Assembly: GCA_963830385.1 (NCBI GenBank)
Contig: CAWHMD010000005.1
Location: 1,550,001 to 1,614,000 of the forward strand
Length of the DNA stretch: 64,000 bases
Source: Bog-532 sp963830385
GTDB taxonomy: Bacteria > Actinomycetota > Actinomycetes > Streptosporangiales > Streptosporangiaceae
Direction: 5' to 3'
Below the pieces are notes generated by a model, which saw only the letters and a program-made list of their open reading frames with translations, did no database searches and was not told the origin of the DNA. The position numbers and the translations under genes are program-made. Shown here one piece after another: positions 1-8,101 of this stretch. How positions within the stretch are numbered: the first letter of the stretch is position 1; each line of letters starts with the position of its first letter.

Positions 1-49
1 AGGAAAGCCGGGACGCCCAGCCGCGGATCAAGCGATGATCAGGCAGTGA

Positions 50-1177
50 TCAAGCCGAGGCGGTGGCGCAGGAGCGGCCCGTCGACGCCGGGCCCGTGGC
101 CGTCTCGCCGTCCCCGGGGGTCACGCCACGGCGCTTGCGGACCGCGGCGGCCAGGCCGTTGAGCACGCCCACGGTGCCGTCGAGGTCCAGGCAGGCGTCG
201 GTGACGCTCTGCCCGTAGACCAGGCCCTCGAGCGGGCCCGGCTCCTGCCGCCCGGCCGCCAGGAAGCTCTCCAGCATGATGCCGGCCAGGCCGGTCTCGC
301 CGGCGGCGACCTGCTCGGCCAGCGCCCCGGCGACGATCGGCTGGCGCCGGTAGTCCTTCTCGCTGTTGCCGTGGCTGGCGTCCACCATGATCCGGCGGGG
401 CAGCTTGGCCTTGGCCACCAGGTCGAGCGCGGCGGTGACGTCGGCGGCGTGGTAGTTCGGGCCGGAACGGCCGCCGCGCAGGATGATGTGGCAGTCGGTG
501 TTGCCGGTGGTGGTGACGACGGCGGCCGCCCCGGCCGGGGTGACCCCGAAGAACGTGTGCGGGACGGCGGCCGCCCGGCAGGCGTCGATCGCGACCTGGG
601 CGTCCCCGTCGGTGCCGTTCTTGAAGCCCATCGGCATCGACAGCCCGGACGCCAGCTGGCGGTGGATCTGGCTCTCGGTGGTCCGCGCGCCGATCGCCCC
701 CCAGGCGACCGAGTCCGCGATGTACTGCGGGGTGACCGGGTCGAGCCACTCGCAGGCAACCGGCAGGCCGAGCTCGACGATGTCCAGCAGCAGCCGCCGG
801 GCGGCTCGCAGGCCCTTGTGCACGTCGTAGCTGCCGTTCAGGTCCGGGTCGTTGATCAGGCCCTTCCACCCGGTCACGGTGCGCGGCTTCTCGAAGTAGA
901 CGCGCATCACGATGAGCAGGTCGCCGGCCAGCGAGCGGCGGACCTCGGCCAGCTGCCGGGCGTAGTCGAGGGCGGCATTCGGGTCGTGGACCGAACAGGG
1001 CCCGACGATCACCAGCAGCCGGTCGTCGGACAGGTCGAGCACGTCGCGGATCTCCGACCGGCCCTGCTCGACGGTGGTCTCGCGGCTGGCACCCAGCGGA
1101 AGCTCGTCCAGCAGCGCGGCCGGGGCCAGCAAGGGTTCGTAGCCGGTGACGCGCGTATCGCTCGTGTGGTGGGGCAT
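50..1177 (-). CDS. aroG: 3-deoxy-7-phosphoheptulonate (DAHP) synthase, class I
   Basis: Joins phosphoenolpyruvate and erythrose 4-phosphate in the first step of the shikimate pathway, in the cytoplasm. At 375 aa it has the length of class I (AroFGH-type) enzymes. Visible motifs are GPCSVHD (about 59-65, metal-binding Cys), the FEKPRT stretch near 96, GARTTESQIHRQ near 165, KNGTDG near 187 and VDASHGNS near 266. The last 30 or so residues look like a low-complexity tail. The ATG is preceded by GGGAGGAG at good spacing. Its long leader carries a Trp/Tyr/Phe-rich peptide and a terminator-like hairpin, so expression is probably set by aromatic amino acid supply. The paralogue letter (F, G or H) cannot be decided from sequence alone. 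Confidence 0.93.
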   Translation of the reverse strand: MPHHTSDTRVTGYEPLLAPAALLDELPLGASRETTVEQGRSEIRDVLDLSDDRLLVIVGPCSVHDPNAALDYARQLAEVRRSLAGDLLIVMRVYFEKPRTVTGWKGLINDPDLNGSYDVHKGLRAARRLLLDIVELGLPVACEWLDPVTPQYIADSVAWGAIGARTTESQIHRQLASGLSMPMGFKNGTDGDAQVAIDACRAAAVPHTFFGVTPAGAAAVVTTTGNTDCHIILRGGRSGPNYHAADVTAALDLVAKAKLPRRIMVDASHGNSEKDYRRQPIVAGALAEQVAAGETGLAGIMLESFLAAGRQEPGPLEGLVYGQSVTDACLDLDGTVGVLNGLAAAVRKRRGVTPGDGETATGPASTGRSCATASA

Positions 1178-1239
1178 CGTTTCTCCTCCCGGCAGAGCGA
1201 CGCCCTCTGCCTGGGAGCCGGCCTGCCCTTACATGACAA

Positions 1240-1265
1240 AGACAGAGGCAGGACTGCCTCTGTCT
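1240..1265 (-). terminator. Attenuator terminator hairpin in the DAHP synthase leader
   Basis: On the minus strand an 11-bp perfect stem (AGACAGAGGCA with TGCCTCTGTCT, loop GTCC) is followed by a short T-rich run. It lies between the leader peptide and the DAHP synthase start, where an attenuator terminator would be expected. It could instead act only on translation. Confidence 0.65.
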
Positions 1266-1286
1266 GTCGGCTCCAGGTGGTGATCG

Positions 1287-1352
1287 TCAGCGCTGGCGGA
1301 CGCGGCTGGCTACACCTGGAGCCAGCGCAAAGCGCCAATACCATCGCGACAT
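1287..1352 (-). CDS. Leader peptide for DAHP synthase attenuation (MSRWYWRF...)
   Basis: A 21-codon frame upstream of DAHP synthase begins MSRWYWRF and ends in TGA. Two Trp, one Tyr and one Phe within codons 4-8 match the three end products of the pathway. An in-frame ATG three codons upstream (1361) gives a 24-residue version. Within and after the frame, GGCTCCAGGTG (1313-1323 on the complement) is perfectly complementary to CACCTGGAGCC (1269-1279). The latter can also pair, with one bulge, with a segment at 1210-1220 beyond the terminator. Ribosome stalling at the aromatic codons could choose between these folds. No clear ribosome binding site is seen. Confidence 0.7.
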   Translation of the reverse strand: MSRWYWRFALAPGVASRVRQR

Positions 1353-1410
1353 GTCTGTCATGTTACACGGCGCCCCAGGTGCTATTGGGCGCCCCGGGAA
1401 GTTGCATCGG

Positions 1411-1875
1411 TCACGCTGGCCTGCGGGCCGGCCGGGCGATCCGCCCCAGCGACAGGCAGACGGCGGCCACCGTTGCTTCGACGACCAGGTCGGCCAGGGC
1501 CAGCGCCAGCGGCTGGCCGGGCGGTGAGGTGCAGACGTCGAACCAGGCGTCGGCCGCCATCACCGCGGCGGTGGCGGCCGACGCCGGCACGACCCGCCGG
1601 TCCCGCCGGGCGGCGAACCAGGCACAGCTCCCGAGCCCGACCGCGATGGCCCCGTCCAGCCCGGCCCAGACCAGCGGCCAGTGCCGGGCGGTGATGGCCG
1701 GCGGCAGGGTGAGGGCCAGGTAGGCACTCCACGGCAGCAGCACCACACCGGAAACCGCCACCACCGCGACGGCCCACGGCAGCAGCCGGCGCCGTCGGAG
1801 CGCGCGTCCCGCGGAGGGCGAAGGCGGGGCGGACAGTTCGGAGGGCGAGGGCGGCGGGTCGCATTCGAGCAGCAT
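1411..1875 (-). CDS. Small integral membrane protein, unknown function
   Basis: A 154-residue protein with a Pro/Ser-rich cytoplasmic N-terminus (about 1-30) and roughly four hydrophobic helices (about 33-55, 63-85, 95-110 and 122-143). I recognise no family. It is divergent from the winged-helix regulator at 2033. The AT-rich palindrome at 1935-1957 lies 60 bp upstream of its start, so that regulator may control it. The coding frame shows strong G/C bias at third positions, which supports it being real. Confidence 0.7.
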   Translation of the reverse strand: MLLECDPPPSPSELSAPPSPSAGRALRRRRLLPWAVAVVAVSGVVLLPWSAYLALTLPPAITARHWPLVWAGLDGAIAVGLGSCAWFAARRDRRVVPASAATAAVMAADAWFDVCTSPPGQPLALALADLVVEATVAAVCLSLGRIARPARRPA

Positions 1876-1934
1876 CCGTTGCTCCTTGGTCCGTGGCGGG
1901 CGCTTCGCGAATCAGCGTAGGTATCGCAGAGACT

Positions 1935-1957
1935 CTTTGCAAAATTATTTTGCAAAG
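1935..1957. promoter_or_regulatory. AT-rich palindromic operator between divergent genes
   Basis: Perfect 10-bp arms CTTTGCAAAA and TTTTGCAAAG are separated by TTA. An AT-rich palindrome like this stands out in a GC-rich genome. A -10-like TGTAAT follows at 1964-1969 on the plus strand. It is probably the binding site of the adjacent winged-helix regulator. Confidence 0.7.
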
Positions 1958-2032
1958 GGATTCTGTAATGTGGACGGGGCCGGTAAGGTGGCGGCATGGC
2001 CAAGCGCGAGGCCGGATGGGGCGCCGGATCCG

Positions 2033-2767
2033 ATGCTGAATGACGTCCGGGCCGGCGTCGGCCGGGGCGCCCGGGAGGACGCCCGTCGAGGCGCGGGAAG
2101 GGGTGCCCGAGTGACGTCTGGTGAGACGCCGGCGGGGACGCCTGACAGCCCGGCGGCCGGGACGCCGAGGGCCGCGCGGCCGGGGACCAGTTCCGAGCGG
2201 ACGGCGTTTTACCAGGCGCTGACGAACCCGGTCCGGCGGAAGATCCTCAGTTACCTGGGGTACTACGGGCAGGCCAACTCGGCCAGCGTGGCGCGGGCGC
2301 TCGGGGAGAGCACCGGGACCACCAGCTACCACCTGCGCAAGCTGGCCGAGCAGCGGCTGGTGGAAGAGATTCCGGAGCGGTCGGCCGGACGCGAGCGATG
2401 GTGGCGGCCGCTGCCCATCCAGCACCAGGCCGCCGCCCCCGGCGAGCAGAGCGAGGCCGAGCGCGCGGCCTACGCGGAATGGTCCAGCCAGCGGCTCAGC
2501 GACGACATCGAGCTGTACATCCGGGCGCTGGCCGACTACGACGGGCCGCAGGGCTGGGTCCAGGGGTCACGGCACGGCACGTTCATGACCAAGGATGAGC
2601 TGCTGGCCTTTTTCGGCGAGTATCTGGAACTGCTGGACCGGTACGGGCACGGCCGCGAGGACGCGCCCGCAGGGGCGCGGGCGGTGGCGATGCGCTTCCT
2701 GGCGGCGCCGGCGCCGGACGAGGCCCCGGGTCCGCCGCCCGGGACCAACGATCACGATGGGAGCTGA
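2033..2767 (+). CDS. ArsR-like winged-helix transcriptional regulator (HTH_20 type)
   Basis: A 244-residue DNA-binding protein. The winged helix lies about residues 55-125: it starts with FYQALTNPVRRKIL, the typical opening of this family, and continues with the recognition helix GTTSYHLRKL. The C-terminal half (about 135-230) is helical with no metal-binding Cys cluster, so it is not a classical metal sensor. The first 50 residues are Gly/Arg-rich and probably disordered. GTG at 2111, preceded by GGGAAGGGG, is an equally good start. It probably binds the palindrome at 1935-1957 and controls itself, the divergent membrane protein and the next gene, which starts 2 bp after its stop. Confidence 0.8.
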   Translation: MLNDVRAGVGRGAREDARRGAGRGARVTSGETPAGTPDSPAAGTPRAARPGTSSERTAFYQALTNPVRRKILSYLGYYGQANSASVARALGESTGTTSYHLRKLAEQRLVEEIPERSAGRERWWRPLPIQHQAAAPGEQSEAERAAYAEWSSQRLSDDIELYIRALADYDGPQGWVQGSRHGTFMTKDELLAFFGEYLELLDRYGHGREDAPAGARAVAMRFLAAPAPDEAPGPPPGTNDHDGS

Positions 2768-2769
2768 CG

Positions 2770-3063
2770 GTGCTGGTCGCGTTCTCGGTAACCCCGCTCG
2801 GGGTGGGAGAAAACGTCGGGGAGATCGTCGCCGAGGCGGTCCGGGTGGTCCGCGCCAGCGGCCTGCCGAACCGGACGGACGCCATGTTCACCACCGTCGA
2901 GGGCGACTGGGACGAGGCCATGGCCGTGGTCAAGCAGGCCGTCGACGCGGTCGCCGCCCGGGCGCCGCGGGTGAGCCTGGTGATCAAGGCCGACCTGCGG
3001 CCCGGGGTGACCGACGGGCTCACCTCGAAGGTCGAGACGGTGGAGCGCTACCTGAGCTCCTGA
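2770..3063 (+). CDS. Thiamine-binding protein, MTH1187/YkoF-like (DUF77)
   Basis: 97 residues, the usual length for this ferredoxin-like family. The start VAFSVTPLGVGENVGEIVAEAVRVV and the end KVETVERYL are typical. Family members bind thiamine or its hydroxymethylpyrimidine moiety, and their cellular role is poorly known. The GTG start follows the regulator's stop by 2 bp, so the two are cotranscribed. This suggests, but does not show, that the regulator responds to a thiamine-related or envelope signal. Confidence 0.8.
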   Translation: MLVAFSVTPLGVGENVGEIVAEAVRVVRASGLPNRTDAMFTTVEGDWDEAMAVVKQAVDAVAARAPRVSLVIKADLRPGVTDGLTSKVETVERYLSS

Positions 3064-3147
3064 GCTCCTGAGCCGAGGGGCTGGGCACCGCACCTGGCGT
3101 GGGGCGAGTCGCGCCGTAGGAACGTTTTCAGGGTTTTTAAAATGTTC

Positions 3148-5682
3148 TTACAGCTGCCCCACGCTGGTGATGCGGAGCACGGCCGTGCCGGCGTCATCGG
3201 AGGCGTCCAGGTCGACCTCGGCGCTGATGCCCCAGTCGTGGTCGCCGGCCGGGTCGTCGAAGATCTGGCGCAGCTTCCAGATGCCGGCGGTCTGTGCTGG
3301 CCTTTGGTCGATGATGAGCAGGGCGGGCCCGCGGGCGTCGGGGCCGGTGCCGAGGTCGTCGTACTCGTCGAAGTACGGCTCGACCGCGTCGCCCCAGGCG
3401 TCGGCGTCCCAGCCGCTGTCGCCGTCGAGTTCGCCCAGTTCCTCGTAGTGGCCGAGCGCGGCCAGCTCGACCCGGCGGAACAGCGCGTTGCGGACCAGCA
3501 CCCGGAACGCGCGGACGTTGCCGGTCACCGCGGGCGGGCGGTCGGTCGCGGCCCGCTCCAGCTCGTCCAGGGTGGCGTCGGGGTTACGGAGCCGCTCCCA
3601 CTCGTCGATCAGGCTGGAGTCGACCTGGCGGACCAGCTCCCCGAGCCACTCCTCGAGGTCGATGAGCTCCTCGGTCTTGGCGTCCTCGGGGACGGTCTGG
3701 CGCAGCGCCTTGTAGGCGTCGGCCAGGTAGCGCAGCACCAGGCCCTCGGACCGGGACAGCCCGTAGTGGGCGACGTACTCGCTGAACGTCATCGCCTGCT
3801 CGTACATGTCGCGGACGACCGACTTGGGGGCCAGCTCGTGGTCGGCGACCCAGGGGTGGCCCTGGCGGTAGACGCCGTAGGCGTGCTCCAGCAGTTCCTC
3901 CAGCGGCCGCGGGTAGGTCACCGACTCCAGCAGCTCCATCCGGGTCTCGTACTCGACCCCGTCCGCCTTCATCTGCGCGACCGCCTCGCCGCGGGCCCGG
4001 TGCTGCTGGGCCGACAGCACCTGGCGCGGGTTGTCGAGGGTCGACTCGATCACCGACAGCACGTCCAGCGGGTAGGACGGCGACTCGACGTCGAGCAGGT
4101 CGATGGCGGCCAGCGCGAACGGCGACAGCGGCTGGTTCAGCGCGAAGTCGAACTGCAGGTCCACCGTCAGCCGGGCCCGGCGTCCCTGCTCGTCGGGCTC
4201 GGGCAGCTGCTCGACCACCCCGCCGGCCAGCAGCGCCCGGTAGATCTGGATGGCCCGGTGGATGAGCGCCCGCTGGGCCGCTCGGTCCTCGTGGTTGTCG
4301 GTCAGCAGGTGCTTCATCGCCGCGAAGGCGTCGCCCGGGCGGCCGAGCACGTTCAGCAGCATGGCGTGGCTGACCAGGAACCGGGACTGGAGCGGCTCGG
4401 GCTCGGCCGCCACCAGCCGTTCGAACGTCGGCTCACCCCAGGACACGAAGCCCTGCGGCGGCTTCTTGCGCACCACCTTGCGCCGCTTCTTCGGGTCGTC
4501 GCCCGCCTTGGCCAGCGCGGCCTCGTTCCCCACCACGTGCTCGGGAGCCTGCACGACCACGGTGCCGACGGTGTCGTAACCAGCCCGCCCGGCCCGGCCG
4601 GCGATCTGGTGGAACTCGCGCGCCTGCAGCAGCCGCGTCCTGGTCCCGTCGTACTTGGACAGCGCGGTGAACAGCACCGTGCGGATCGGCACGTTGATGC
4701 CGACGCCGAGCGTGTCGGTGCCGCAGATGACCTTGAGCTGGCCGGCCTGGGCGAGCGTCTCCACCAGCCGCCGGTACTTGGGCAGCATGCCCGCGTGGTG
4801 CACACCGATGCCGTGCCGGACCAGCCGGGACAGCGTCTTGCCGAACCCGGAGGTGAACCGGAAGTTGCCGATCGTCTCGGCGATCGCGTCCTTCTCGGCC
4901 CGGGTGCAGACGTTGATGCTCATCAGCGCCTGGGCCTGCTCGAGCGCGGCCGCCTGGGTGAAGTGCACCACGTAGACCGGCGCCTGGTGCGTTTCCAGCA
5001 GTTCCTTGAGCGTCTCGTGCAGCGGCGTGAGGACGTAGCCGAAGGTCAGCGGGACCGGCCGTTCGTCCGAGCGGACCACCGCGGTGGGCCGCCCGGTGCG
5101 TCGGGTCAGGTCCTGCTCGAAAAAGCGGACGTCGCCCAGGGTCGCCGACATCAGCACGAACTGGACCTTGGGCAGCTCGATCAGCGGCACCTGCCAGGCC
5201 CAGCCGCGGTCGGGGTCGGCGTAGAAGTGGAACTCGTCCATGACGACCTGGCCGACGTCGGCGTCGGCGCCGTCCCGCAGCGCGATGTTGGCCAGCACTT
5301 CGGCGGTGCAGCAGATGATGGGCGCGGACGCGTTCACGCTGGCGTCGCCGGTCATCATGCCGACGTTCCTGGCGCCGAAGGTGTCGATCAGCGCGAAGAA
5401 CTTCTCCGACACCAGCGCCTTGATCGGCGCGGTGTAAAAGCTGCGCTGGCCGGCTGCCAGCGCCGCGAAGTGCGCCCCGGTCGCGACCAGGCTCTTGCCC
5501 GACCCGGTGGGGGTGCTCAGGATGACGTTGGCGCCCGACACCACCTCGATGAGCGCTTCTTCCTGGTGCGGGTACAGGCTCAGGCCCTGCCGCTTGGCCC
5601 ATTCGGCGAACGCGTTGTAGACCGCGTCCGGGTCGGGCGTCTCATGGTCGGGTGTCAGGGGCAGCGCGTCAGCAAGGATCAT
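3148..5682 (-). CDS. DEAD/DEAH-box RNA helicase with C-terminal DUF3516
   Basis: An 844-residue Ski2/Mtr4-like superfamily 2 helicase that probably unwinds structured RNA. It has Walker A TPTGSGKS near 57-64, motif II DEFH, SAT (MSATLGD), and in motif VI QIAGRAGRAGYD. The C-terminal half (about 480-844) is the actinobacterial DUF3516 extension. I chose ATG 5682 because GGAG lies 5 bases upstream; an ATG 7 codons earlier (5703) has no ribosome binding site. It stands alone, with the convergent DUF77 gene downstream. A long antisense open frame across the gene is a codon-bias shadow. Confidence 0.92.
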   Translation of the reverse strand: MILADALPLTPDHETPDPDAVYNAFAEWAKRQGLSLYPHQEEALIEVVSGANVILSTPTGSGKSLVATGAHFAALAAGQRSFYTAPIKALVSEKFFALIDTFGARNVGMMTGDASVNASAPIICCTAEVLANIALRDGADADVGQVVMDEFHFYADPDRGWAWQVPLIELPKVQFVLMSATLGDVRFFEQDLTRRTGRPTAVVRSDERPVPLTFGYVLTPLHETLKELLETHQAPVYVVHFTQAAALEQAQALMSINVCTRAEKDAIAETIGNFRFTSGFGKTLSRLVRHGIGVHHAGMLPKYRRLVETLAQAGQLKVICGTDTLGVGINVPIRTVLFTALSKYDGTRTRLLQAREFHQIAGRAGRAGYDTVGTVVVQAPEHVVGNEAALAKAGDDPKKRRKVVRKKPPQGFVSWGEPTFERLVAAEPEPLQSRFLVSHAMLLNVLGRPGDAFAAMKHLLTDNHEDRAAQRALIHRAIQIYRALLAGGVVEQLPEPDEQGRRARLTVDLQFDFALNQPLSPFALAAIDLLDVESPSYPLDVLSVIESTLDNPRQVLSAQQHRARGEAVAQMKADGVEYETRMELLESVTYPRPLEELLEHAYGVYRQGHPWVADHELAPKSVVRDMYEQAMTFSEYVAHYGLSRSEGLVLRYLADAYKALRQTVPEDAKTEELIDLEEWLGELVRQVDSSLIDEWERLRNPDATLDELERAATDRPPAVTGNVRAFRVLVRNALFRRVELAALGHYEELGELDGDSGWDADAWGDAVEPYFDEYDDLGTGPDARGPALLIIDQRPAQTAGIWKLRQIFDDPAGDHDWGISAEVDLDASDDAGTAVLRITSVGQL

Positions 5683-5728
5683 GGCTGCTCCATCATGTCT
5701 CACTGAGGTTTCAACAACGAGATGGTCG

Positions 5729-6847
5729 CTAACGTTCCGTGGGCGTGGCGTCCTCCGGCGCCTGCTCGGGGAGGAGGTAGTCGGCGCCGCAGGACTCGGC
5801 CAGGGAAGGGCCGAACAAGGCGGCCGGGGTGTAGGCGCCGGGACGGCCCTGGCCGTCGAGCAGGCGGCGGGCGATCTCGGCCGGGACGGTGCCGGTAAAG
5901 GCCTGGGCGTCGCCGAGGCGGAGCCAGCCTTCGCGGGTGATGCCGTCCGGCCAGGTCACGACGGCGTGGGCGTAGGAGTGGTCGCGCGGGCGGTCGTGGG
6001 CTTTGAGCTCCACCCGGGCCAGCCTTTTCTTGGCGAATTCGCGGACCGGAGCGATTTGCAGCAGCGCGGTGGCCACGGGCAGGACGGCCCGGATGACCGG
6101 CCCGGACGGGGCTTCGCTGGAGGCGGCGACCACGGACGGGGCGCCGCTGGCCCGCTGGGCCGCGATCAGCTCGCCGAGCGGCAGGGCGGCCGTGGTGACC
6201 TCGGTGCCGTCGGGCAGCTTGAGGTGGGCCACGTCGCCGCCGAGGCGGGCCGGGACCAGCCGGCCGCGGGTGTAGCGGCGGCCCTGGTACCGGCCGCCGC
6301 CGGGGACTCCGGGCAGGCCGTCGAGCAGGCTCCCGGCCAGTGCTTCGCCCAGCGGCCCGGCCTCCCCTGACAGCGAGGGCACCATGTCCACCCGGACGCG
6401 GGCGGGCGTGGGCTGGTCCTGGCACAGCGCGACGACCACGCTCTCGGTCGCGGTCACGCCGAATCCGGCCCCGGTCAGCACGGTGCGCCCGGCCGCGGCG
6501 GCCTGGCCGTTCGCGGCGAGGGCCGCGGACACGGCGGCCACGTCGTTGGCCAGGTCGAGGTAGTGGCTGGCCGGCAGGCAGGCCCGGATGATCGCTGCGG
6601 CGGTGGCGGCGAACGGCCCGATCGTGTTGATCACCACGGCCGGCCGCTCCCGCCGGATCTGCCCGGTCAGCTCGTCGAGGGAACCGGCGACCAGGGTCCG
6701 GGCGGCGCCGGCCCGTTCGGCCGCGGCGGCCAGGCGGATGGCGTCCCGGCCGGTCAGCACCGGTGTCACCCCGCGGCGGACCAGTTCGGCGGCGATCACA
6801 CGGCCGCTGCGGCCGGCGCCGCCCAGAATCCAGACTTGGTTTTCCAT
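5729..6847 (-). CDS. Saccharopine dehydrogenase-like NAD(P)-binding oxidoreductase
   Basis: 372 residues with an N-terminal Rossmann fold (WILGGAGRSGRVIAAEL, residues 5-21) and the INTIGPF stretch typical of the saccharopine dehydrogenase NADP-binding family. Members act on varied substrates, including membrane trans-acting enoyl reductases; the substrate here is unknown. ATG 6847 has AGGAG at good spacing, so an upstream in-frame start at 6886 was rejected because it would overlap the operators. It is divergent from a TetR regulator and shares two palindromic operators with it, so it is probably repressed by that regulator. Confidence 0.85.
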   Translation of the reverse strand: MENQVWILGGAGRSGRVIAAELVRRGVTPVLTGRDAIRLAAAAERAGAARTLVAGSLDELTGQIRRERPAVVINTIGPFAATAAAIIRACLPASHYLDLANDVAAVSAALAANGQAAAAGRTVLTGAGFGVTATESVVVALCQDQPTPARVRVDMVPSLSGEAGPLGEALAGSLLDGLPGVPGGGRYQGRRYTRGRLVPARLGGDVAHLKLPDGTEVTTAALPLGELIAAQRASGAPSVVAASSEAPSGPVIRAVLPVATALLQIAPVREFAKKRLARVELKAHDRPRDHSYAHAVVTWPDGITREGWLRLGDAQAFTGTVPAEIARRLLDGQGRPGAYTPAALFGPSLAESCGADYLLPEQAPEDATPTER

Positions 6848-6878
6848 CGTTGCTCCTGTGGCCGTCCGCGCCGTAGGC

Positions 6879-6931
6879 GATGACATCTCGTGTCATCACT
6901 ACCGTACACGATGATGACATGACGTGTCATC
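6879..6931. promoter_or_regulatory. Tandem TetR-type operators between divergent genes
   Basis: Two palindromes share the arms GATGACA and TGTCATC with a 5-bp spacer: one at 6879-6897, the other at 6913-6931. The second extends to 8-bp arms. Their centres are 34 bp apart, about three helical turns, so two dimers could sit on the same face. They fill the gap between the oxidoreductase and TetR starts. Confidence 0.8.
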
Positions 6932-6946
6932 ACCTAGACTGGCCCG

Positions 6947-7558
6947 GTGAGCAGATGGCGACCGGACGCGCGAGAGCGGTTGGAGCGGGCCGCCGTCGAG
7001 CTGTTCACCGAGCGGGGGTTCGCCGCCACCACGGTGCCGGAGATCACCGCCCGGGCGGGCCTCACCACCCGGACCTTCTTCCGCCACTTCGCCGACAAGC
7101 GTGAGGTGCTGTTCGGCGGGCCCGAGATCCCGGCGCTGGCCGCTGCGATGATCGTGGACGCCCCGGCCGCACTGGACCCGGTGACGGTGATCTTCGGCGG
7201 CCTGCAGACCGTGGCCGAGACCCGGTTCGAGGGACGGCGCGAGGACCTGCGGGAACGGCGCGCCATCATCCGGTCCGACGACGGCCTGGTCGAGCGGGAC
7301 CGTCGTAAGCGGGGCGAGCTGAGCGAGGCGATCCGGGTCGGGTTCGCCGGCCGGGGCGTGCCCGCGACCACCGCGGCCCTGCTCGGGGAGATCACCGTAA
7401 CCCTGCTGTACGTCGCGCTGGACCAGTGGCTGGACACCGACGACGACCGGACGCTGTTCGAGGTGATCTTCGCTACGCTCGGGGTCCTGCAGGAGACCAT
7501 GGCCGCGTTCCCGATGGCCGCGGAGGTTATTGAGGGGCCGGTCCGGCTGGAGCCTTGA
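6947..7558 (+). CDS. TetR family transcriptional regulator
   Basis: 203 residues. The N-terminal helix-turn-helix (about 8-55) is typical: RERLERAAVELFTERGF, TVPEITARAGLTTRTFFRHFADKREVL. The ligand domain follows (about 70-200) with no ligand signature that I recognise. The GTG start lies 16 bp after the second operator, so transcripts may be nearly leaderless. Its last 32 bp overlap the convergent GNAT gene. Confidence 0.9.
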   Translation: MSRWRPDARERLERAAVELFTERGFAATTVPEITARAGLTTRTFFRHFADKREVLFGGPEIPALAAAMIVDAPAALDPVTVIFGGLQTVAETRFEGRREDLRERRAIIRSDDGLVERDRRKRGELSEAIRVGFAGRGVPATTAALLGEITVTLLYVALDQWLDTDDDRTLFEVIFATLGVLQETMAAFPMAAEVIEGPVRLEP

Positions 7559-8096
7559 TCCGCCACAGCACGTGGCGGTGCGTGGGCTCATCCGGGGCGA
7601 GCCGCGGGTGGCCGAAGTCGTCGGCCGGGTCGTGGGTCATGCCGATGCGGCGCATGACCGCCTGGGACCGGACGTTGGCCACGGTGGTAAACGAGACCAC
7701 CTCGGTCAGCCCGTAGGTGGTGAACCCCTCGGTCAGGGCCCGGCGGGCGGCCTCGGAGGCGTAGCCGTGGCCCCAGGCCGGGCGGGCCAGCCGCCAGCCG
7801 ACCTCCACCGCCGGGGTGAAGTGGGCCTGGAACGACGGCACCGACAGCCCGGTGAAGCCGATGAACTCCCAAGTGGCGCGGACCTCGAGCGCCCACAGGC
7901 CGAAGCCGTGCTCGGCGAACCCGGCCTCGATCCGGTCCACGAACGCGTCGCTCTCGGCCCGGGTCAGCCGGGCCGGGAAGTGCTCCATCACCTCAGGGTC
8001 GGCGTTCATGGTGGCGAACGGCGCCCGGTCCTCCGGCCGCCAGCGGCGGAGCAGCAGCCGGCCGGTCTCCAGATCGGCGGGGGTGTCCTGGCTCAT
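7527..8096 (-). CDS. GNAT family N-acetyltransferase (RimJ/RimL-like)
   Basis: 189 residues, probably moving an acetyl group from acetyl-CoA to an N-terminal or small-molecule amine. It has the RimJ/RimL layout: LETGRLLLRRWRPEDRAPF at the start, the acetyl-CoA loop region GWRLARPAWGHGYASEA near 98-115, and NVRSQAVMRRIGM near 140. The ATG lies 5 bp after the adnB stop, so it is the third cistron of adnA-adnB and probably coupled to it. Its substrate is unknown. Confidence 0.88.
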   Translation of the reverse strand: MSQDTPADLETGRLLLRRWRPEDRAPFATMNADPEVMEHFPARLTRAESDAFVDRIEAGFAEHGFGLWALEVRATWEFIGFTGLSVPSFQAHFTPAVEVGWRLARPAWGHGYASEAARRALTEGFTTYGLTEVVSFTTVANVRSQAVMRRIGMTHDPADDFGHPRLAPDEPTHRHVLWRIKAPAGPAPQ

Positions 8097-8101
8097 GAGG
8101 C

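Noticed and set aside
3142..5706. 854-residue open frame antisense to the RNA helicase
   Set aside because: It mirrors the helicase codon by codon, has low-complexity Val/Leu/Gly/Arg composition and no motif. Such shadows are common where third positions are all G or C.
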